This document shows, piece after piece, positions 1 to 5,207 of a stretch of 6,740 nt of DNA (positions are counted from its first letter, which is position 1; each line of letters begins with the position of its first letter). Origin of the DNA: Candidatus Aquidulcis sp. (GTDB taxonomy: Bacteria; Chloroflexota; Anaerolineae; Anaerolineales; E44-bin32); assembly GCA_020723365.1 (NCBI GenBank), contig DYJB01000057.1:2183-8922 (forward strand). Direction: 5' to 3'. The translations under genes and the position numbers were made by a program. The notes beneath the pieces were generated by a model. The model did not search any database and was not told where the DNA came from. It was given only the letters and a program-made list of their open reading frames with translations.

Positions 1-1
1 T

Positions 2-226
2 GCCGCCTTCGCCCGCAGCCTGGGGCCTGAGCGCGCCGTGCTGGCGCTCAATGCCTCGGACACGGCGCACACGCTCCAGCTATCCGCTGAGCAGGCAGGG
101 CTGAGCGAAGGGCAGGTGCTGAGCAGCGCCCTGGGCGGCGAGACGTGCAGGGTGGAGGCAGGCTTCCTGCGCCTCAAGCTGCCCCCGCTCGGCGGCGACC
201 TCCTGCTTACGACACCGACTGCCTGA
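2..226 (+). CDS. C-terminal fragment of a probable GH13 alpha-amylase/alpha-glucosidase family enzyme
   Basis: The left edge cuts this gene; 74 codons and a TGA stop at 224-226 remain. The fragment has the look of the small all-beta domain that closes GH13 alpha-glucan hydrolases and transferases. It has a strand with 'VLALNASD' followed by 'HTLQLSA', then a 'SALGGE' turn, a short 'VEAGFLRLKLPP' strand pair and a terminal 'GGDLLLT' strand. GH13 C-terminal domains typically show the same order: a 'vvlNfs' strand, a 'dllgg' turn, then a 'lplpPygv.vl' ending. The catalytic (beta/alpha)8 barrel would lie upstream, outside the window, so substrate and exact activity cannot be read. Other proteins with a C-terminal beta sandwich are possible. 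The frame continues open to position 2, so GTG 38-40 is an internal valine and not a start. The family call is inference from a short stretch. Confidence 0.6.
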   Translation, partial: AAFARSLGPERAVLALNASDTAHTLQLSAEQAGLSEGQVLSSALGGETCRVEAGFLRLKLPPLGGDLLLTTPTA

Positions 227-260
227 CGCCTATTCGGAATCGAAGGCCGGGCCGCGGATG

Positions 261-266
261 TATAAT
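261..266 (+). promoter_or_regulatory. Candidate sigma70-type -10 box upstream of the DHH-CBS-nucleotidyltransferase gene
   Basis: A perfect TATAAT hexamer lies in the gap between the GH13 stop and the next start, an AT-rich spot in very GC-rich DNA. A transcript start near 272-274 would give a leader of about 43 bases before ATG 316. No good -35 box stands 16-18 bases upstream: that stretch reads near 'aatcga'. The promoter would therefore be weak or need an activator. A short inverted repeat, TTCG-GAAT-CGAA (233-244), covers the -35 area and could be an operator, but its arms are only 4 bases. Assignment rests on position and the perfect hexamer alone. Confidence 0.45.
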
Positions 267-268
267 GC

Positions 269-298
269 GCGCCGCGCGGCGCCTGCCCCCGGCGGCGC
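269..298 (+). repeat. GC palindrome with an alternative pairing arm in the presumed 5' leader
   Basis: Positions 269-282 form a perfect 14-base palindrome, GCGCCGCGCGGCGC, just downstream of the TATAAT box. A second copy of the right arm, GCGGCGC, occurs at 292-298, so 269-275 could pair with either 276-282 or 292-298. In RNA the second pairing has a workable 16-base loop, while the first would need some bases opened for a loop. The element could be an operator, a leader hairpin, or chance in GC-rich DNA. No U-tract follows, so it is not a convincing intrinsic terminator. Confidence 0.3.
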
Positions 299-315
299 AC
301 GCAGCCGGATCGGCC

Positions 316-2946
316 ATGCACCTGATCCTGACACACGAACAGGCGGACTTCGACGCCGCGGCCGCCCTGCTGGCAGCGCGGCTGCTCCAGCCGGACGCCC
401 TGGCCGTCCTGCCGCGCCGGCTCAACCGCAACGTGCGAGCCTTTCTCACCCTCTATGGAGACACGCTGCCGCTGGTCGAAAGCGATGACGTCCCGCGCCA
501 GCCCGTCGAGCGCGTGACGCTCGTCGACACGCAGGCGCTGCCGTCCTTCAAGGGACTCAGTCCGCGCACGCGTGTGCATGTCGTCGACCACCACCCTGCC
601 AGCGCCCATCGAGATCCGGCATGGACCGCCGATCTCGAGCCGCTCGGCGCGACGACCACACGCCTGGTGGAGGGGCTTCAGGAAGCGGGTACGACGCTCG
701 ATCTGGTCGGCTCCACGCTGCTGCTGATGGGCATCTACGAGGATACCGGCTCGCTCAGCTACGCCGGCACGACCAGCCGCGACCTGCAGGCCTGCGCCTG
801 GCTCCTGGAGCAGGGCGCCAGCCTCTCGATCGCCGACGATTTCCTCAACCATCCGCTCTCGGCCGACCAGCGCCGCCTGTACGAACGGCTGCTGGACTCG
901 GCCGAGACGCACATGGTCAACGGCCTGTCGATCGTGCTGGCCTGCGCCTCGGCCGAGGGCATGCTGGATGAGATCTCGACTCTGGCGCACAAGCTGCGCG
1001 ACCTGTTCGATCCGGCGGGGCTGTTCGTGCTCGTGGCGCAGAACGGGTCGGTGCAGCTCGTGGCGCGCTCGACGACCGAGTCCGTGGACGTCGCCCGGCT
1101 GGCGGAGCACTTCGGGGGCGGGGGGCACAACCGCGCCGCCGCCGCCCTGATCCGCGAGCGCCGGCTGGAGGACGTCCGTCTCGAGCTGCTCGACCAGATC
1201 GCCGCCGCCGTTCGTCCGATGCGGACCGTCGGGGAGATCATGTCACGCGAGCCGCAGCTGCTGGACCCGGCCACGCGCATCGCCGATGCCGCCCAGCGCA
1301 TGCAGCGCTTCGGGCATGAAGGCTACCCCGTGGTTCAGGATGGCCGCGTCGTCGGACTGTTGACCCGAAGGGCCGTCGACCGCGCCATTGCTCATGGGCT
1401 GGGCGCCCGGCCCGTGTCGAGCGTCATGGAGGCCGGGGAGCTCGTCGTCTCGCCCGGTGACTCGATCCAGCACCTGCAGCGCGTCATGATCGAGCACGAC
1501 TGGGGCCAGGTGCCGGTGGCCGGGCCCGAGCGCGGCGAGATCATCGGCATCGTCACCCGCACCGATCTGCTGCGCACGCTGGCGGCGGAGGCTTCCGGGT
1601 TGCGGCCGGCAAGCCTGGCGGCGCGCCTGGAGACCGCCCTGGAACCCGAGCGCCTGGCGTTGCTGAGGCTGGTGGCCAGGCAGGCGGAGGCGCGCGGCGC
1701 CGCCGTGTACATCGTCGGCGGCTTCGTGCGCGACCTGCTCCTCGATCAGCCCAGCCTCGATTTCGATCTGGTCGTCGAAGGGGACGCCATCGGCCTGGCG
1801 CACGACCTGGCCGCCGCCTGCGGCGGGCGGGTCAGCAGCCATTCGCGCTTCGGCACGGCCAAGTGGCACATCGACGCCCGTCATCCCGGCCTGACCCGGG
1901 CCGTGGCGGCGCGCAAGGATCCGGCACCTGATCTGCCCGCCTCGATCGACCTGGTCAGCGCCCGCACCGAGTTCTACGCGCACCCGACGGCGCTGCCCTC
2001 CGTTCAGCGCGGCAGCATCAAGCTCGACCTGCACCGCCGCGACTTCACCATCAACACGCTGGCGCTGCGCCTCGACGGGCGGCACTACGGCGAGCTGCTC
2101 GACCCGTGGGGCGGGGGGCGCGATCTCGGCGATCGGCTGATCCGCGTCCTTCACTCGATCAGCTTCATCGACGACCCGACGCGCATGCTGCGCGCCGTGC
2201 GTCTCGAGCAGCGCCTGGGCTTCACCATCGAATCCCGCACCCTCGAGCTGATGCAGCAGGCGAGGCCGCTGCTCGGCCGCGTCAGCGGCGAGCGCCTGCG
2301 CGACGAACTCGGGCTGACCTTCGCCGAATCCACCGCCGGCGCGGCGATGAGTCGCCTGCACGCCCTCGGCCTGCTGGCGGCCGTGCACCCGGCGCTGACC
2401 TGGAATCACGGCCTGAGCACGCGCCTGGAGGAACTGCGCACCTTCCGCCCGCCGGTGGAGTGGAGGCTGCGCGAGGCGCCGGAAGCGGAGCGCTTGCTGT
2501 ACGCGGTCTGGCTTTCGGATCTCGACGCCAATCAGGTAGCCGAGGTGTGCACCCGCATGCGCTTCTCGCTCGCCACCCGCGCCGCCGTTCTCGATGCCCA
2601 GCGCCTGGTGGCGGCGCTGCCGCGCTGGCCGGCCGGGGTCTCACCCAGCGAAGTGGTCGCCCGGCTGGATGAGACCCGCGAAGAGAGCCTGGTGGCGGCC
2701 TGGCTGACGCTGGCCGACCGCCCGGAAGCGCGCCTCCCGCTGGAAGCCTACCTGGCTCACTGGCGGCATGTGATCCCGAAGGCGGACGGGCGCGTCCTGC
2801 GGCGCCTGGGCCTTCCCCCGGGGCCGGCCTACCGCACCATCCTGACGACGCTGCGCGCCGCCTGGCTCGACGGTCAGTTGGAAACGGCCGACCAGGAGCG
2901 CGACCTGCTGCAGACCCTTGTTGAGATGCGAGGCGGCCGTGGCTGA
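316..2946 (+). CDS. DHH/DHHA1 phosphodiesterase - CBS pair - tRNA nucleotidyltransferase/poly(A) polymerase fusion protein
   Basis: This 876-residue protein joins a DHH phosphodiesterase to a class II CCA-adding/poly(A) polymerase, so it probably acts on RNA 3' ends in the cytoplasm. The DHH part keeps its acidic motifs: D11-x-D13, D71 in 'LVDT', DHH at 91-93 and D143 in 'YEDTGS'. DHHA1 ends with GGGGH (267-271). Two CBS domains follow (about 304-362 and 366-423), usually adenosine-ligand sensors. The nucleotidyltransferase has VGGFVRD (467-473), the DFD metal pair (482-484), RRDFTIN (574-580), DDPTRMLRA (619-627) and SGERLRDE (657-664), then a helical C-terminal region that probably binds RNA. 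All catalytic motifs look intact. Sequence alone cannot say whether it adds CCA, CC, A or poly(A). ATG 316 is chosen because the DHH domain begins there; the frame is open further upstream, but that stretch is low-complexity and crosses the promoter. Ribosome site is weak (GGA at 307-309). The stop overlaps the GNAT gene. Confidence 0.92.
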   Translation: MHLILTHEQADFDAAAALLAARLLQPDALAVLPRRLNRNVRAFLTLYGDTLPLVESDDVPRQPVERVTLVDTQALPSFKGLSPRTRVHVVDHHPASAHRDPAWTADLEPLGATTTRLVEGLQEAGTTLDLVGSTLLLMGIYEDTGSLSYAGTTSRDLQACAWLLEQGASLSIADDFLNHPLSADQRRLYERLLDSAETHMVNGLSIVLACASAEGMLDEISTLAHKLRDLFDPAGLFVLVAQNGSVQLVARSTTESVDVARLAEHFGGGGHNRAAAALIRERRLEDVRLELLDQIAAAVRPMRTVGEIMSREPQLLDPATRIADAAQRMQRFGHEGYPVVQDGRVVGLLTRRAVDRAIAHGLGARPVSSVMEAGELVVSPGDSIQHLQRVMIEHDWGQVPVAGPERGEIIGIVTRTDLLRTLAAEASGLRPASLAARLETALEPERLALLRLVARQAEARGAAVYIVGGFVRDLLLDQPSLDFDLVVEGDAIGLAHDLAAACGGRVSSHSRFGTAKWHIDARHPGLTRAVAARKDPAPDLPASIDLVSARTEFYAHPTALPSVQRGSIKLDLHRRDFTINTLALRLDGRHYGELLDPWGGGRDLGDRLIRVLHSISFIDDPTRMLRAVRLEQRLGFTIESRTLELMQQARPLLGRVSGERLRDELGLTFAESTAGAAMSRLHALGLLAAVHPALTWNHGLSTRLEELRTFRPPVEWRLREAPEAERLLYAVWLSDLDANQVAEVCTRMRFSLATRAAVLDAQRLVAALPRWPAGVSPSEVVARLDETREESLVAAWLTLADRPEARLPLEAYLAHWRHVIPKADGRVLRRLGLPPGPAYRTILTTLRAAWLDGQLETADQERDLLQTLVEMRGGRG
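2930..2933 (+). promoter_or_regulatory. Ribosome binding site (GAGG) deciding the GNAT start
   Basis: GAGG lies inside the last codons of the upstream gene, five bases before GTG 2939. TTG codons at 2918 and 2921 are in the same frame but have no comparable site, so GTG 2939 is preferred. The site implies that ribosomes finishing the upstream gene could restart here. Confidence 0.55.
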
Positions 2947-3436
2947 GGCTCCATCCATCGTCATCCGGGCCGCCCGAGCCGATGACCTCGAGGCCATGGA
3001 GTGGGAAGGCGAGTACCGGCGCTACCGGGTCGTCTACCAACGCGCCTACGCCGAATCGCTCCGCGGGCGGCGTGTGCTGCTCGTCGCCGAACTGCAGGGG
3101 CTGATCATCGGACAGATCTTTGTCCAGGTTGACTCGACCCTCGCCGCCGGCCGCGGCGGGGCGGCCTACCTGTACGCGCTGCGCGTCCGTCCGGAGTACC
3201 GCGGGCGCGGCATCGGCACGGCGCTGGTGCGCGAGGCGGAGGCGCTCCTTCGTGAACGGGGCTTCGCCCGGGCCTTGATCTCGGTCGCCAAGGACAATGA
3301 CGCCGCCCGCCGGCTGTACGAACGGCTCGGCTTCGAGGTCTTTGGAGAGGACGCCGGGAACTGGTCCTTCATCGACGACCAGGGCCAGGTGCAGGAAGTG
3401 CATGAGCCGGCGTTCCTGCTCGAGAAGCTGCTCTAG
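2939..3436 (+). CDS. GNAT family N-acetyltransferase (RimI-like fold)
   Basis: This 165-residue protein is a single GNAT domain, about the usual length for the family, and should transfer an acetyl group from acetyl-CoA to an amine or protein N-terminus in the cytoplasm. It opens with 'SIVIRAARADDLEAM', the typical first strand and helix. The core strand 'YLYALRVRPEYRG' leads into the acetyl-CoA pyrophosphate loop RGRGIG (residues 88-93). Motif B follows as 'NDAARRLYERLGFEVFGED' (from about residue 120), with the tyrosine often serving as general acid. The substrate cannot be inferred. The C-terminal 'EPAFLLEKLL' fits a final strand. The start overlaps the end of the nucleotidyltransferase fusion gene by 8 bases, pointing to one operon with translational coupling. 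A functional link between acetylation and tRNA end processing is possible but unproven. Confidence 0.9.
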   Translation: MAEAPSIVIRAARADDLEAMEWEGEYRRYRVVYQRAYAESLRGRRVLLVAELQGLIIGQIFVQVDSTLAAGRGGAAYLYALRVRPEYRGRGIGTALVREAEALLRERGFARALISVAKDNDAARRLYERLGFEVFGEDAGNWSFIDDQGQVQEVHEPAFLLEKLL

Positions 3437-3608
3437 CGCCGGCCGACCCCCCGCCGCCGAGTCGTGAAGAGAAGCCGCGCTGCCGAAGGGTGAGGACGAC
3501 CGGGAGGGCGGCCCAGGCGGCCATGAGCCTGCGCGGGCATGGGACCTGCTGGCATGCTTCTTGCTGGATGCCCTGCAGCCGCCGCCAGTCACCCGGATTC
3601 CGCCAGGC

Positions 3609-5200
3609 ATGAAGCCTTCAGGCCAGCATCCCCCGAAGACGAACCCCGCCCACCATCCGGCCGCAGGCTTCGATGGGCGAGCGCTCGTGTTGGGCGCCGC
3701 CTGCCTCCTGGGGATGTCAGCGTGCGGCCTGCGATCGCCGGCCGCGAGCCGGCTGCCGCCGCCGCGCGCGGCGGAGAAGCCCTTCCCGCTCCCGAGGCCA
3801 GCGCCACGCCCCACCCGATCTACAGCCTGATGCCGACGCCGCCTCCGGCTGGGTTCGCGGACCTGGAGCCGACGCCCGACGCGCGCCGCGAGCCGCCGGT
3901 GCTGCGGACGTCGGCCGACACCTATGTTGTGCAGCCCGGCGATACGCTTGGATCCATCGCCGGCAAGTACGGCCTGAGCGCGGCGACGATCCTGCGCGCC
4001 AACGGGTTGACGAACCCCGATGTCCTGCCGGTATGGATGGCGCTCACCATCCCGGCTCCCGTGCCGCAGTCTTCCGGCCCGGCCGACAAGCTGCTGCCCG
4101 ATTCGGAATTGGTCTTCAGCCCCGGGGCGGCCTTCTTCGATGTCCAAGCCGAGGTCGTGGCGCGAGGTGGCTACCTGGCGGGCTATGCCGAGGAGGTCGA
4201 GGGTCAGAACCTCTCCGGCGCGGAGATCGTCGAATTGGTGGCGCGGCGCCACTCGGTCAATCCCCGGCTCCTGCTGGCCGTTCTCGAGTACCAGAGCGGA
4301 TGGCTGCGGGCTTCGAATCCGAGCGCCTCGACGCGGGACTACCCGATGGGCTTTGCCATCCTGCGCCGCGAGGGCCTCTACAGCCAGCTGGCGCTGGCGG
4401 CGGATCTTCTCAACACGGGCTACTACCTGTGGCGCGCTGGATGGGGCGGACCCTTCGTCACGCCGGACAGCGCCGCCATTCCCCCCGGGGAGGGGCTGAA
4501 CGCGGGCACCGTCGGCGTCCAGTACCTGTTTGCCCGTCTGTACACATCGGGCGACTGGCGCTCGGTGGTGTCCCGAGACGGCTTCTACGCCCTGTGGACC
4601 GAGCTCTATGGAAACCCCTTCCGGCGCGGCATCGAGCCCCTGCTCAGCGCAGGCCTGATCCAACCTGAGCTGCGCCTGCCATTCGAGGACGGAACCGCCT
4701 GGTCCTTCACCGGGGGACCGCACGGCGCCTGGGACAGCGGGGCCGCCTGGGGGGCGCTCGACTTCGCCCCGCCCGGCGATGCGCTCGGGTGCGTGCTGTC
4801 GGACGCCTGGGTTACCGCCTCGGCCGACGGACTGGTGCTGCGCGCCGGGCAGGGCGAGCTGATCCTGGATCTCGATGGGGACGGGTACGAGCAAACCGGG
4901 TGGGTGCTGCTCTACATGCACGTCGAAGAGCGCGGGCGCGTCGAACCGGGTACCTTCGTGCACGCCGGTGATCGCCTCGGCCATCCATCGTGCGAGGGGG
5001 GTTACTCCAACGGGACGCACGTGCACATCGCGCGCAAGTATAATGGCGAGTGGATTGCCGCCGACGGTCCCATGCCCTTCGTCCTTGACGGCTGGAGATC
5101 GAAGGGCGCCGGCGTCGAATACGATGGCACGCTGGAACGCCACGGCGTGATCCTCGAAGCCTGCGATTGCCGCAATGACGGCAATCAGATCGCCCGCTGA
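3609..5200 (+). CDS. LysM-M23 peptidase lipoprotein, first tandem copy, with an apparent frameshift after the signal peptide
   Basis: This is a probable cell-wall hydrolase anchored as a lipoprotein. ATG 3609 opens a frame with a basic N-terminus, a hydrophobic stretch 'ALVLGAACLLGMSA' and Cys39 (3723-3725), a fair lipobox. That frame stops at 3828-3830. The body lies in the frame one base back (-1): LysM (3923-4057, 'VQPGDTLGSIAGKYGLS'), a conserved middle domain (about 4211-4648, with 'NPRLLLAVLEYQSGW'), then an M23 domain (4694-5068). M23 ligands are visible: His in GPH (4721), Asp in ALDF (4760), His in YMHV (4919) and HVH (5018-5026). Restoring one base gives about 530 residues, near the paralog's length. 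The body frame is also open from ATG 3539, but that start gives a poor signal (short, no Lys/Arg) and lower third-position GC, so a longer intact gene 3539-5200 is the alternative. No clear ribosome site precedes 3609. The break may be a sequencing error or a real mutation. Confidence 0.8.
3759..3774. repeat. 16-base perfect GC palindrome at the probable frameshift site
   Basis: CCGCCGCGCGCGGCGG reads the same on both strands and directly follows a GCC/CCG trinucleotide run (3755-3763). It lies between the lipobox cysteine and the stop of the signal-peptide frame. Such a sequence can fold tightly and is prone to polymerase slippage and to base-calling errors. I see no canonical X XXY YYZ slippery heptamer in the signal-peptide frame nearby, so programmed frameshifting is less likely than a lost base. 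Confidence 0.55.
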
Positions 5201-5202
5201 GG
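5199..5202 (+). promoter_or_regulatory. Ribosome binding site (GAGG) deciding the start of the second LysM-M23 gene
   Basis: GAGG overlaps the last two bases of the upstream TGA stop and sits five bases before GTG 5208, the same spacing as for the GNAT gene. An in-frame ATG at 5175 would extend the protein by 11 residues but has no suitable site before it. Confidence 0.55.
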
Positions 5203-5207
5203 CACGC

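Noticed and set aside
3539..3571. 'MLLAGC' lipobox-like sequence at the start of the longer body-frame reading of the first LysM-M23 gene
   Set aside because: The cysteine is residue 11, there is no Lys or Arg before it and the hydrophobic stretch is only about four residues, so it would not work as a lipoprotein signal. The following 80 codons look unlike coding sequence in that frame.
3437..3608. Possible terminator or promoter in the gap before the first LysM-M23 gene
   Set aside because: Short GC inverted repeats are present, but none is followed by a T-run, and I found no convincing -10/-35 pair. The next gene may have its own promoter, but it cannot be placed from this sequence.
3523..3612. 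A 29-codon frame whose TGA overlaps ATG 3609 as ATGA, a possible leader peptide
   Set aside because: The nearest GGAGG is about 14 bases before its ATG, which is too far, the peptide looks like no known leader, and such overlaps arise easily by chance.
5038..5045. GTATAATG, a second perfect TATAAT hexamer
   Set aside because: It encodes the conserved Tyr-Asn-Gly of 'KYNGEW', and the paralog has the same codons with one base changed at 6609-6614. Coding constraint explains it.
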